Part shown: positions 1 through 6,453 of the stretch, one piece after another | How the letters are laid out: each line of letters begins with the position of its first letter | Position numbering within the stretch: the first letter of the stretch is position 1 | Source: DATDCY01 sp031406795 [NCBI: Candidatus Rokuibacteriota bacterium] | GTDB lineage: Bacteria > JAUVQV01 | Assembly: GCA_031406795.1 (NCBI GenBank) | Contig: JANOHV010000025.1 | Coordinates: 1-25,142, forward strand | DNA: 25,142 bases | Direction of reading: 5' to 3' | Notes under the pieces: generated by a model | Told to the model about the DNA's origin: nothing | The model's input: only the letters and a program-made list of their open reading frames with translations | The model's database searches: none | Made by a program: the position numbers and the translations under genes

Positions 1-83
1 CTCTCGCGGCTCTCGACGCCCTTCACCACGCTCAAGGAGAACGGCAACGGCCTGGGGCTCTTTCTGGCCCGCGAAATCCTGCA
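1..83 (+). repeat. Left arm of an 83-bp perfect inverted duplication
   Basis: Bases 1-83 equal the reverse complement of 692-774 with no mismatch. Identity breaks at 84/691, but five of the next six positions still match, a short microhomology. The arm begins at base 1, as expected if a contig stopped inside a repeat. Confidence 0.95.
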
Positions 84-162
84 GCATCACGGCGGCCGGC
101 TCGAAATCCAGAGCATCCAGGACGAGGGCACCTCGGTCATCCTCACCCTCCCCTATGCCTGA
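1..162 (+). pseudogene. C-terminal fragment of a sensor histidine kinase (duplicate 3' end)
   Basis: The first 53 codons read in frame to a TGA at 160-162 and encode the end of a HATPase_c domain, including the G2-box GNGLGL and the final beta strands. The first 27 codons are identical to the 3' part of the kinase on the minus strand (692-1671), because 1-83 is an exact reverse complement of 692-774. Joining the two gives a continuous kinase of about 352 residues: residues 1-326 from the minus-strand copy and 300-352 from this fragment. The fragment is therefore the true 3' end of that kinase, separated from its body by a fold-back junction. It is also cut by the window edge. Confidence 0.85.
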
Positions 163-379
163 TCGAATGCCGACATTGGTGTTTCCCGTGCGCGCTGCGG
201 GGTCCTGTCGCTGCGGACCTCCATCGTCCTCCCTTCGGTCCGGCGCTGGAGACCTCCCCTCCGCGCCACCCCTGCGCTGTTCCCGTATTCAAATCCAGCG
301 GCGGCGAGACGGTGACGGGCGGTCGCATGGCGAAGCGCGAGGGAACCGCAGCGGCCGCACCGAAGTGTCCCCGGAGGGG

Positions 380-471
380 CAAAGTGTGCTGTCTGAGCCC
401 GAAGGGCGAGTTGCACACTTTGAACGCAGGGGCGGACAAGCTGCGGTCGAGCGCGTAGCTCAGCGACCGCA
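380..471. repeat. Two adjacent hairpins between kinase 3' end and receiver gene
   Basis: CAAAGTGTGC at 380-389 pairs perfectly with GCACACTTTG at 413-422, and a GCCC-GAA-GGGC hairpin is nested in the loop. About 20 bp further on, TGCGGTCG at 442-449 pairs with CGACCGCA at 464-471, again with a small inner stem. The 163-495 stretch around them holds no credible gene; its ORFs are short, arginine-rich and lack domains. No T-run follows either hairpin. They could be a structured leader for the receiver gene, an intercistronic processing signal or a repeat remnant; the sequence does not decide. Confidence 0.5.
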
Positions 472-525
472 CGGCACCGTCCCGTCGCCGCGTGCATGGG
501 TACGTCCTTGAACGGTCACGCGGCT

Positions 526-699
526 GTGAAGAAGACGATTCTCGTCGCCGACGACGACCGGAACACGTCCGCGGCGATGCGCGAGGGGCTCGAGGACGAA
601 GGCTACACCGTCTTCTGCGCCGGCTCCGGAACCGAGGGACTGGAACTCGCGCGCGCAAAGAAGCCGGACCTCGTGCTGACCGACCTGATGATGCAGGAT
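526..699 (+). pseudogene. Response regulator receiver domain, truncated at the fold-back junction
   Basis: From GTG 526 (or ATG 496) the frame encodes a receiver N-terminus: beta-1 ending in the acidic triad ADDD, helix 1, and beta-3 with VLTDLMM, whose Asp is the expected phosphoacceptor. At about 691-700 the sequence switches into the antisense of the histidine kinase gene, so the conserved proline, Thr/Ser and Lys and any output domain are missing. The open frame continues to 1830 only as antisense of the kinase and is not a real protein. In the intact genome this gene probably follows the kinase directly as its cognate partner. Confidence 0.8.
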
Positions 700-774
700 T
701 TCGCGGGCCAGAAAGAGCCCCAGGCCGTTGCCGTTCTCCTTGAGCGTGGTGAAGGGCGTCGAGAGCCGCGAGAG
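692..774 (-). repeat. Right arm of the 83-bp perfect inverted duplication
   Basis: This is the exact reverse complement of 1-83. It is the point where the receiver gene on the plus strand changes into kinase sequence on the minus strand. The two copies are identical, so the event is either very recent or a technical chimera. Confidence 0.95.
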
Positions 775-1671
775 GGCTTCGGGAGGAATCCCCTCGCCGG
801 TGTCGCTCACCGTGATCCGGTAGCCGGCCGGGGAATCCTCGGTGGAGACGGTGATCGCGCCGCCGGCTTTCATCGCGTCGCGCGAGTTCGCGAAGAGGTT
901 GAGCAGCACGCGACGCAGCTGGCGCTGGTTGACCTGCAGCGTCACGGGGCGCGCCCGGAACGCGGTGCCGACGGCGATCCCGCGGCGGGCATTTTCGGCG
1001 GCGACCTCCTCGACGAAACCGCGGAGGAACCCTTCAATGACCGTCTCCTGGCGCTCGCCTCCCGCGAGTCGCGCCAGCGCGAGATAACTCTCGACGATTT
1101 CGTTGAGGCGTTCGACCTCCTCCTCGAGCACGCGGCAGTAGTGCCGAAGCCGCTCCGCCTGCGGGCCGCGCGTGCGCCGCACCCGTTCCTGCAGCAGGTC
1201 GGAGTTCAGGAAGATCGAGTTGAGCGGGGAGCGGATTTCGTGCGCGACCTTGCCGGCGACGATCGCCATCGCCGAGAGCTTCTCCGAACGCTCCAGCCGG
1301 CGCTGCAATTCCTGAACCTCGGTGCGGTCGAGCACCCAGGCGAGCAGGCGCGAGCCGCGACCGGAGGTGAGTTTCTGCAGGCGAACCGCCACGGGACGCG
1401 GTGCGGCCGCGGGTCGCGCGAGGGCGCCCTCGATCGGTTCCCCGGAGGCGATCGCCTTGCGCGAGCGCAGCAGCGCGGCGAGCTGCGGCACCGGCGCGAA
1501 GAACTCCTGGAGGTCGCGGCCGGCGAGCGCCTGCGCTCCGATTTCCATCAGCGCGGCAGCGGCGGGATTCGCGGCGTGGATGCGCCCGCGGCGGTCGATG
1601 ACGAGACAGGGCAGGGGAGCACTCGGCCAGCATTCGCCGGTGGTGGCCGGCGGGGTCTTCGCGGTTCGCAT
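692..1671 (-). CDS. PAS-domain sensor histidine kinase (3' end displaced by inversion junction)
   Basis: This is a cytosolic-looking, NtrB-like sensor kinase with no membrane segment. A PAS-like domain covers roughly residues 15-115, followed by a coiled-coil linker. The H-box KVAHEIRSPLNS has its phosphoacceptor at His144. The HATPase_c domain shows an N-box at about 250-266 (LLNLFANSRDAM), a G1 box DTGEGIP at 290-296 and GNGLGL at 314-319. The frame breaks after residue 326; the missing 26 residues are encoded at 84-162. Start ATG 1671 is chosen because a TTGACA-N17-TACCAT promoter ends 12 nt upstream. There is no Shine-Dalgarno. It is divergent from the HEAT-repeat gene, and the cognate receiver is probably the truncated gene at 526. 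Confidence 0.85.
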
Positions 1672-1683
1672 AATGTGTTTCGG

Positions 1684-1712
1684 ATGGTAGAGAGGGGAGG
1701 TGATGGTGTCAA
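1684..1712 (-). promoter_or_regulatory. Sigma-70-type promoter for the histidine kinase
   Basis: On the minus strand a perfect -35 box, TTGACA (1707-1712), is followed by a 17-nt spacer and TACCAT (1684-1689, four of six consensus bases). The kinase ATG begins 12 nt after the -10 box, implying a leader of about 5 nt with no room for a ribosome-binding site. Confidence 0.55.
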
Positions 1713-1733
1713 CGGAAAACCGGTGAGCCTGCC

Positions 1734-1757
1734 GCCGAAAATGGCCCATCCGCGGCG
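1734..1757 (+). repeat. Degenerate half-copy of the palindromic repeat arm
   Basis: About 21 of 24 bases match the left arm of the repeat family at 2716, 18153 and 20787, with differences at positions 3, 9 and 18 of the arm. No matching right arm is seen downstream. It lies between the divergent kinase and HEAT genes, unlike the other copies, which follow stop codons. It may be a relict; chance similarity is not excluded. Confidence 0.4.
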
Positions 1758-1826
1758 CGCGGTTTGCGCGTGGAGTGGCTCGATCGGCCGGTCCTGCGCT
1801 ATTTGCGGCAGAAAGCCGGGCCGTGG

Positions 1827-1855
1827 TTGACGAACCGGCAAGAGCGGAGTATGTA
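1827..1855 (+). promoter_or_regulatory. Promoter for the HEAT-repeat gene
   Basis: TTGACG (1827-1832), a 17-nt spacer and TATGTA (1850-1855). The ATG at 1864 lies 8 nt after the -10 box, where transcription would normally start, so the message would be leaderless. No Shine-Dalgarno precedes this ATG. Confidence 0.5.
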
Positions 1856-1863
1856 TTTCCCTG

Positions 1864-2715
1864 ATGACCAAGGGGAGTGAACTTACGCAGCGAGAGGACC
1901 TGGCCGGCCTGTTTGCCGCCGCCCGTTTCGGCGAGATCGAACGGCTGCTGCATGCGCATCCGGGCCGCCTGCCCGAGGTCGTCCCGTTGCTTCGGAGTAC
2001 CGAGAGCGATGCCGTCTGTTCATTGCTCCAGGTCGTCGGGCGGGTCGGCTTCGACTTTCCCCAGGAGATCCTCCCGGTGCTGCCGGTGATCGCCTCGCTG
2101 CTCGGGCACGCGGACCCGTACGTGCGCGCGGACGCCGCGTACGCGTTCGGCACGGCGGTCTTCACGCACCGGGAGCCGGCCGCGGCCGCGGTATCGCAGT
2201 TGCGCGCGCTGCTCGACGACGGACTCCTCCAGGCCCGCGCCGACGCCGCCCGCGCGCTGGGCAACATCGGCTTCTATCACCCGGACCTCACGCGCGAGGC
2301 GGTCCCGCGGCTTCTGGCCCTGCTCGACGACGGCGACGACGAGGAACGCGAGGCGGCGGCGCATGCGCTCGGCAAGATCGGCGCGAACTCGCCGGAGCTG
2401 CTGCCGGTGATCTTTCCCCGTCTGGTGCGCGAGCTGGAGAAGACGCACGAGGCCTCGTGCAGCGGCATTCTGCTGGCGTTCGGGAGCGCGGGTGCGCATT
2501 TCCCCGAAATGGTGCGTGAGCACATCCCCAAGCTGATGAAATTCCTGCGGAGCGAGAACCCGGACATTGTGCGTTATGCGGTGCTCGCTCTCGGCAACCT
2601 CGCCACGAGCACCCCCGACCTGGTGCGCGTCGCCCGGCCCGAACTGGAGCGGCTGGCGAAGTCGACGGACATGGATCTCGCCGCCAATTCCCAGATGGCC
2701 CTCTCGCTGTTGTAG
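1864..2715 (+). CDS. HEAT-repeat protein
   Basis: A 283-residue soluble protein without signal peptide or membrane segment, built of helical HEAT-type repeats. Clear repeat cores are YVRADAAYAFGTA, QARADAARALGNIGF, EEREAAAHALGKIGA and DIVRYAVLALGNLA, spaced about 35-45 residues apart. Such solenoids usually serve as protein-binding scaffolds. PBS-lyase-like and HEAT proteins are often found near signalling genes, but no catalytic residues are visible and the partner is unknown. The gene is divergent from the histidine kinase, so a role in that pathway is possible but unproven. The stop codon is followed within 10 bases by a palindromic repeat element. Confidence 0.85.
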   Translation: MTKGSELTQREDLAGLFAAARFGEIERLLHAHPGRLPEVVPLLRSTESDAVCSLLQVVGRVGFDFPQEILPVLPVIASLLGHADPYVRADAAYAFGTAVFTHREPAAAAVSQLRALLDDGLLQARADAARALGNIGFYHPDLTREAVPRLLALLDDGDDEEREAAAHALGKIGANSPELLPVIFPRLVRELEKTHEASCSGILLAFGSAGAHFPEMVREHIPKLMKFLRSENPDIVRYAVLALGNLATSTPDLVRVARPELERLAKSTDMDLAANSQMALSLL

Positions 2716-2839
2716 CCGCGCGCTGAAAAGGGCCCACCTGCGGCGTTGCGCGACTCCCTCCTCACTGCGGCGCACACGAGTGCGCCTCATTCGTCGGGCA
2801 GTCGCGCGCCTTGCATCTGGACCCTTTTGAGCGGTCGGC
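2716..2839 (+). repeat. Palindromic repeat element, copy 1 (complete)
   Basis: The left arm GCTGAAAAGGGCCCACCTGC starts at 2722 and pairs imperfectly with a right arm containing CATCTGGACCCTTTTGAGC, ending near 2839; GCCG/CGGC extends the outer stem. The centre holds a perfect hairpin with stem GGCGCAC/GTGCGCC and loop ACGA. It begins directly after the HEAT gene stop and lies between convergent genes. No T-run follows, so it is not a textbook terminator, though it could end transcription or protect 3' ends as REP-like elements do. Confidence 0.8.
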
Positions 2840-2864
2840 TTCTCGAGTTGTAGTCGCGCTCGCC

Positions 2865-2894
2865 GCTGAAAAGGGCCCGCCTGCGGCGTTGCGC
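2865..2894 (+). repeat. Palindromic repeat element, copy 2 (left half only)
   Basis: A second left arm, differing from copy 1 by one base in its first 30 or so positions, ends exactly at the stop codon of the minus-strand receiver gene (2895-2897). It is preceded at 2847-2858 by GTTGTAGTCGCG, which closely repeats the end of the HEAT gene (2709-2720, GTTGTAGCCGCG). The right arm is absent. Confidence 0.75.
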
Positions 2895-3482
2895 TCAGGG
2901 CGTCCGCGGCAGCAGCTTGTCGATGAGTTCCTTCAGTTCCGTGAGGTGGAAGGGCTTCGTCAGATAGGCGTCCGCGCCGGCCGACGCGCCCTGGCCGCGG
3001 TCCCGCTCGCCGGCGCGTACGGTGACCATGACCACCGGGATGTCGCGGGTCGCCTCATCGGCCTTGAGCTTCTCGCAGAGTTCGAAGCCGTTGAGCCGCG
3101 GCATGATGACATCCGTGATGATCAGGTCCGGGTGCGCCCCGCGCGCGATGACGAGCGCGTCCTCGCCGTCGCAGGCCGCGATGCACTCGAAGCCGAGATC
3201 GCGCACGGTCTCCTCGAGGGCGAACAGGATGTTCGGTTCATCGTCCACGATCAGCACGCGTCGCGCGCTGCGGTATTGCCCGCGCCGCTCGTGCTTCGAT
3301 ACGAAGTCCGCGGTGCTCAGCTCGCCGCGAACCCAGGCCTGACGGTAGGCGCAGGCCTCGCACTGCGCCGGCTCTGCGCGCAGCTCGCCGGCCTTCGTGC
3401 GCCAGCAGAAGAGCGTCCGGACCTCGCGGACCCGGCACTCGCGGGTGCAACCCAGGTACTCCCAGCAGAATGAAAAGGCCAT
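2895..3482 (-). CDS. Response regulator with N-terminal cysteine-rich ('two-CW'-type) domain and C-terminal receiver
   Basis: A 195-residue protein. Residues 1-50 contain six cysteines (6, 12, 16, 26, 41, 44) in a CWEYLGC ... CW ... CEAC arrangement, resembling the small 'two-CW' domain, which I name from memory of its pattern. It probably binds zinc or another metal. Residues 74-195 are a complete receiver: DDE acidic pocket (Asp80/81), phosphoacceptor Asp124 in ITDVIMP, Thr154 and Lys176 in TKPF. There is no DNA-binding or enzymatic output domain. A clear Shine-Dalgarno (GGGAGAA) precedes ATG 3482. The gene starts 13 nt after the creatininase-family gene, so it is the last gene of a three-gene operon headed by a metalloregulator. 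Confidence 0.88.
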   Translation of the reverse strand: MAFSFCWEYLGCTRECRVREVRTLFCWRTKAGELRAEPAQCEACAYRQAWVRGELSTADFVSKHERRGQYRSARRVLIVDDEPNILFALEETVRDLGFECIAACDGEDALVIARGAHPDLIITDVIMPRLNGFELCEKLKADEATRDIPVVMVTVRAGERDRGQGASAGADAYLTKPFHLTELKELIDKLLPRTP

Positions 3483-3495
3483 TGCTTCTCCCGGC

Positions 3496-4239
3496 TCAGG
3501 ACAGCTCGGCGTCGCCGGCCGTCTCGCGGTAGTCCAGGAGTTCGTGAATCAGTTCGATCACCCGCCCGACCGCGATCTCGGTCAGCTGCCGGCCCTTCTC
3601 GGCGCTCGCCCGCGAGGGGTCGCCCCACACGCCGCCGCGCCAGTGTCGGCGCTTGTCTCGCACCAGGCGCGCCTCGGGGAAATCCGGCCACTCGGCGGGG
3701 GAGGTGCCCTTGACCAGCTCGGGGCGCAGGAACATGACACGCGAGGTCTCGATCTCCCCGGCGTGCGAGTCGTCCTCGGCCTCGACGAGCGCCTTGCCCG
3801 CCGCCTGGATCTCGTGGTACTCGGAGATCACGCTGATGCGGATGTCCGGCAGTTCGTCGAGGAGCTGTTCTCCGGCGTCGACCAGCGTCAGCACGTGCGT
3901 CTTGCCGGCGTGGCCGGAGATCAGCACGAACGAGCGCATGCCGTGGCGGTGGAAGTCGCGCACCAGATCGATCACGATCGCCCGCAGGGTCGCCGTGGTG
4001 ACCCCGACCGTGCCCGGGTGATTGCGCGTGCTGCGGCAGACGCCGTACGCGACCGCGGGGGCGAGGTGGACGCCGGTGCGTTCGGCGGCGCGGCGGCAGA
4101 CCTCGACCACCTGGAGCGTGTCGGTGCACAGCGGCAGGTGGTCCCCATGCTCTTCGAGCGAGCCGAACGGGATGATGACGGTGCTCGAAGCCCGGACCCC
4201 GCGCTCGTACTCGGGCATCGTGACGTCGTCGAGAATCAT
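3496..4239 (-). CDS. Creatininase-family metal-dependent amidohydrolase
   Basis: A 247-residue protein of the creatininase/creatinine amidohydrolase family. The family uses two divalent metals to open cyclic or linear amides; members include creatininase, MftE-like peptidases and archaeal formamide hydrolases, so the substrate here cannot be named. The first motif, GSLEEHGDHLPLCTD, supplies Glu29, His31 and Asp40. SGHAGKTH (His110) replaces the usual NGHGGN. DSHAGEIETS (His159, Glu162) matches the family's HAGExETS block. Start ATG 4239 has GGGGGAA upstream; an earlier in-frame start would overlap the upstream gene by about 60 bp. It lies 37 nt downstream of the DtxR-type repressor, suggesting that expression responds to metal supply. 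Confidence 0.87.
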   Translation of the reverse strand: MILDDVTMPEYERGVRASSTVIIPFGSLEEHGDHLPLCTDTLQVVEVCRRAAERTGVHLAPAVAYGVCRSTRNHPGTVGVTTATLRAIVIDLVRDFHRHGMRSFVLISGHAGKTHVLTLVDAGEQLLDELPDIRISVISEYHEIQAAGKALVEAEDDSHAGEIETSRVMFLRPELVKGTSPAEWPDFPEARLVRDKRRHWRGGVWGDPSRASAEKGRQLTEIAVGRVIELIHELLDYRETAGDAELS

Positions 4240-4276
4240 CGTTCCCCCGTGCCCCGTGCCCCGCGCGGCCGTGGCC

Positions 4277-4954
4277 TCAGGCCTTGGACTCGCGCCAGAC
4301 GTGGATGTCCCGGGCGATCTCTTCTTCCATGGCAAGTTGCGTGTGCTCGCACTGGATGACCATCGTCGGGTAATGCTGGTGGACCTTGACTCGCATCCCC
4401 GGCGCGATCCCGAACGCCATGAGTTTGTGCAGGCGCGAGGGTGAGGCCGAACTGAGGTAGGCGACCTTCCCCTCCTCGCCGGTTGCCAGTCGCGTGAGGG
4501 GCACCACCAGACTCTCGACGCTCTCGCGCGCCTCGCGACAGCAGCGGCCTTCGGGGATCGGCGAGCCGTGCGGACATTCGCGGGGGTGGCCGAGCAGCGT
4601 GCAGATGCTCTCGGTCACCTGATCGGCCAGCATGTGCTCGAACTCGCAGGCACTCTCCTCGGTGGCCTCGACCGACATATGCAGAATGTCGTGAAGCAGG
4701 CGCTCGGCCAGGCGGTGGCGCCGGATCACCTGGCGTGCCGCGTCTTCACCGGCTGGGGTGAGCTGGAGTCGGTCGGCCTCGGCGTTCACCAGCCCCTGGG
4801 CGGTGAGTTCGGCGAGAAGCTCGGGGCCGAGGGTGACCTTGGTCACCTCCTGGATCGCAGCGAGATTTTCCTTGCCGCGCTCCTTGGCGCTCCAGAGCCC
4901 CTCGAGCGCCTCCTCGAGGGAATGCGAGTGCGGCTGGATGTGATCCTTGAGCAT
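4277..4954 (-). CDS. DtxR/MntR-family metal-dependent transcriptional repressor with FeoA-like domain
   Basis: 225 residues with the three-part DtxR layout. A winged helix at about 10-65 binds DNA. A dimerisation/metal domain at about 66-140 carries RRHRLAERLL, CEFEHMLADQV and CPHGSPIP, all typical of the family, with His, Glu and Cys ligand candidates. A FeoA/SH3-like domain occupies about 150-225. Such proteins repress iron- or manganese-uptake genes when metal-loaded; Fe versus Mn cannot be told from the sequence. ATG 4954 is preferred because a TTGTCT-N17-TACAAT promoter ends 7 nt upstream; TTG 4990 is a longer alternative. A perfect 7-bp inverted repeat over the -10 box suggests autoregulation. 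It heads the operon with the creatininase-family and two-CW receiver genes. Confidence 0.88.
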   Translation of the reverse strand: MLKDHIQPHSHSLEEALEGLWSAKERGKENLAAIQEVTKVTLGPELLAELTAQGLVNAEADRLQLTPAGEDAARQVIRRHRLAERLLHDILHMSVEATEESACEFEHMLADQVTESICTLLGHPRECPHGSPIPEGRCCREARESVESLVVPLTRLATGEEGKVAYLSSASPSRLHKLMAFGIAPGMRVKVHQHYPTMVIQCEHTQLAMEEEIARDIHVWRESKA

Positions 4955-4956
4955 GC

Positions 4957-4980
4957 GCCGGATTGTAATGAATATCCGGC
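4957..4980. promoter_or_regulatory. Candidate operator: inverted repeat over the dtxR-family gene promoter
   Basis: GCCGGAT (4957-4963) and ATCCGGC (4974-4980) form a perfect 7+10+7 inverted repeat. It covers the candidate -10 box TACAAT (4962-4967, minus strand) and ends 3 bp from the start codon. Position and symmetry fit an autoregulatory DtxR-type site, though the bases do not match the classical DtxR or MntR consensus. Confidence 0.5.
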
Positions 4981-4990
4981 GGGGAGACAA
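4962..4990 (-). promoter_or_regulatory. Promoter for the metalloregulator operon
   Basis: On the minus strand, TTGTCT (4985-4990), a 17-nt spacer and TACAAT (4962-4967, five of six consensus bases). The ATG at 4954 is 7 nt downstream, so the transcript would start at or within a base of the start codon. Confidence 0.5.
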
Positions 4991-5012
4991 GGCGCCCGTC
5001 GCGCCGGGTGCG

Positions 5013-5897
5013 CTAGCTGGCGTGGCGCAGGGCGCCCGAGGCGTCGGCGCCCTTGTCGCGGTACATCGCCTGGTCGGCTTCGCGGATGAAGGCCCTGAGG
5101 TCCTGGCCCTCGCGCAGTCCGGCGACCCCGATGGAGACCGTCAGAGTCAGCCCTTCGTCGACGAGAAGCAGGCGCGCCCGGGCCGCGACATCTTCGGCGG
5201 TCGCCCGGTCGGCCTCCGGGAGCACGAGAATGAACTCGTCGCCGCCGTAGCGAAAAGCGGTGTCGATGTCCCGCCGGCAGGCCCGCTTCAGACAGGCGGC
5301 GATGCGGGTCAATGCGGCATCGCCCGCGAGATGGCCGAAGCGATCGTTGTAGCGCTTGAAATCGTCCACGTCGACGAGCAGCAGGGAGAGCGCGCGGTTT
5401 TGCCGGCGGGCGCGGCTGATCTCCGCCTCGAGCACTGTGTAGAAGTGTCGCTGATTGTAGAGGCCCGTGAGCCCGTCCGTGCGGGCGAGTTGGATCAGTT
5501 CCCGAAGGACCAGCGTCTTCTCGAGCGCCTTCTCGACGGTCAGCAGGAGCCGTTCGAGATCGAAGGGTTTCTCGATGTAATCCGAAACACCCTGGCGCAG
5601 CGCCCGGAGGATCGTGTCCTTCGAGCCCTGCCCGGTGATGATGACGACTTGCGTTTCCGCGTGCAGGCGCCGTGCCTCCGCGGCCACTTCGAGGCCGTCC
5701 GCCCCGGAGATCGCGAGGTCGGTGATGACGACATCGAAGGGCGCGCCGGCCAGCAGCGCCTTAGCCTCGGCGCCGTCCCGTACGGTGGTCACGGAAAAGC
5801 CCCGTTTGGTGAGGAAGCGCTCGATCGACCAGCGCAGCAGGTCCTCGTCCTCGACCAGGAGCACCCGACCGCGAATACCACCATCCGGCGCCGCCAT
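5013..5897 (-). CDS. Receiver-GGDEF diguanylate cyclase (PleD/WspR-like)
   Basis: 294 residues. The receiver (about 10-125) has the acidic pair in VEDED, phosphoacceptor Asp60 in VITDLAIS, Thr88 and Lys110 in EKPFD. A helical linker follows, then a GGDEF domain (about 135-290). The active-site signature is intact as GGDEF at 218-222, with an RxxD inhibitory site (Arg209-Asp212) exactly five residues before it. It should therefore make cyclic di-GMP from two GTP and be product-inhibited. ATG 5897 has a strong AGGAGGG seven bases upstream. The partner kinase is not adjacent. It lies 58 nt upstream of the metalloregulator start, on the same strand, but that operon has its own promoter. Confidence 0.93.
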   Translation of the reverse strand: MAAPDGGIRGRVLLVEDEDLLRWSIERFLTKRGFSVTTVRDGAEAKALLAGAPFDVVITDLAISGADGLEVAAEARRLHAETQVVIITGQGSKDTILRALRQGVSDYIEKPFDLERLLLTVEKALEKTLVLRELIQLARTDGLTGLYNQRHFYTVLEAEISRARRQNRALSLLLVDVDDFKRYNDRFGHLAGDAALTRIAACLKRACRRDIDTAFRYGGDEFILVLPEADRATAEDVAARARLLLVDEGLTLTVSIGVAGLREGQDLRAFIREADQAMYRDKGADASGALRHAS

Positions 5898-6022
5898 GAC
5901 CGCACCCTCCTGAACGGTGATACTCCCCTGCTCTCTCGAGAGTTTCCTGCCGCAAGGAAGGTTCGACCGCCCGGACGCACCCCCCGGCGGAGGGGTTTGC
6001 TCATGACGCAGAAGGGCGACGC

Positions 6023-6268
6023 TCAGGGCGCGCGGTCACCCTCCGAGTGGCTCCCGCTGTCCTCCGCGTCGTCGGGCAAGTCTTGGTCGGCTCGAGCAAC
6101 GATGCGCGCGCGAATGATGTTGCACAACACCAGGGCGACAAAAAAGGTAAAGGAACCATCGATCCATTTCTTCAGGAATGGATCCGGACTCCATGCGACG
6201 AGATAGGCCAGGTGGATAACGAAGAGTGCGAGCGGGCTAAGTATTCGTAACTTATCGTTATTTGTCAT
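6023..6268 (-). CDS. Small two-helix membrane protein, function unknown
   Basis: 81 residues from ATG 6268, which has AGGGGA five bases upstream; ATG 6283 is an in-frame alternative without a ribosome-binding site. Two hydrophobic stretches (about residues 10-27 and 38-55) are probable transmembrane helices. They are followed by a short basic patch (RARIVAR) and an acidic, disordered tail. I do not recognise the family. The DNA is visibly less GC-rich than its neighbours, with lysine, asparagine and A/T-ending codons, hinting at different ancestry. Confidence 0.65.
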   Translation of the reverse strand: MTNNDKLRILSPLALFVIHLAYLVAWSPDPFLKKWIDGSFTFFVALVLCNIIRARIVARADQDLPDDAEDSGSHSEGDRAP

Positions 6269-6303
6269 TCTGTCCCCTGCCATTCGGCGCTGTGCGCAAT
6301 GTG

Positions 6304-6309
6304 ATTATA
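6304..6309 (-). promoter_or_regulatory. Candidate -10 box for the small membrane protein
   Basis: A consensus TATAAT on the minus strand lies about 35 nt upstream of ATG 6268. The corresponding -35 region (GTTTCC) is poor, so this is tentative. The region 6284-6500 holds no gene. Confidence 0.3.
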
Positions 6310-6400
6310 ACCTGAAGATATTCTGTGGAAACATAATGAGGCCCCCGTTGTCGGTGGTCCAGGGCGCCTTTCATGCAGGGCAGTATACGCCACGGGCCGA

Positions 6401-6416
6401 AAGTGTCAAAACACTT
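6401..6416. repeat. Short perfect hairpin in the ileS upstream region
   Basis: AAGTGT-CAAA-ACACTT forms a 6-bp stem with a four-base loop, just upstream of the ileS promoter. The role is unknown. There is no convincing U-tract or upstream plus-strand gene to make it a terminator. Confidence 0.35.
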
Positions 6417-6424
6417 CTATTTCT

Positions 6425-6453
6425 TTGCCTTTTCAGCTGTTTTGCGGTATAAA
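6425..6453 (+). promoter_or_regulatory. Promoter for ileS
   Basis: TTGCCT (6425-6430), a 17-nt spacer and TATAAA (6448-6453). This gives a leader of about 40 nt that contains the strong ribosome-binding site GGGAGGAG before ATG 6501. Confidence 0.5.

Noticed and set aside
445-475. tRNA-like GCGCGTAGCTCAGCG segment
   Set aside because: It resembles a tRNA D-arm, but no anticodon arm, T-arm or acceptor stem can be formed around it; it belongs to the 442-471 hairpin.
700-1830. Long plus-strand open frame continuing the receiver gene
   Set aside because: After the junction it is only the antisense of the histidine kinase; the residues have no receiver or other domain pattern.
2716-2894. CRISPR array
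   Set aside because: The repeats are palindromic and few, with no regular short spacers and no cas genes.
5898-6022. Possible c-di-GMP (GEMM) riboswitch upstream of the GGDEF gene
   Set aside because: Small hairpins are present, but the conserved GEMM core motifs are not found.
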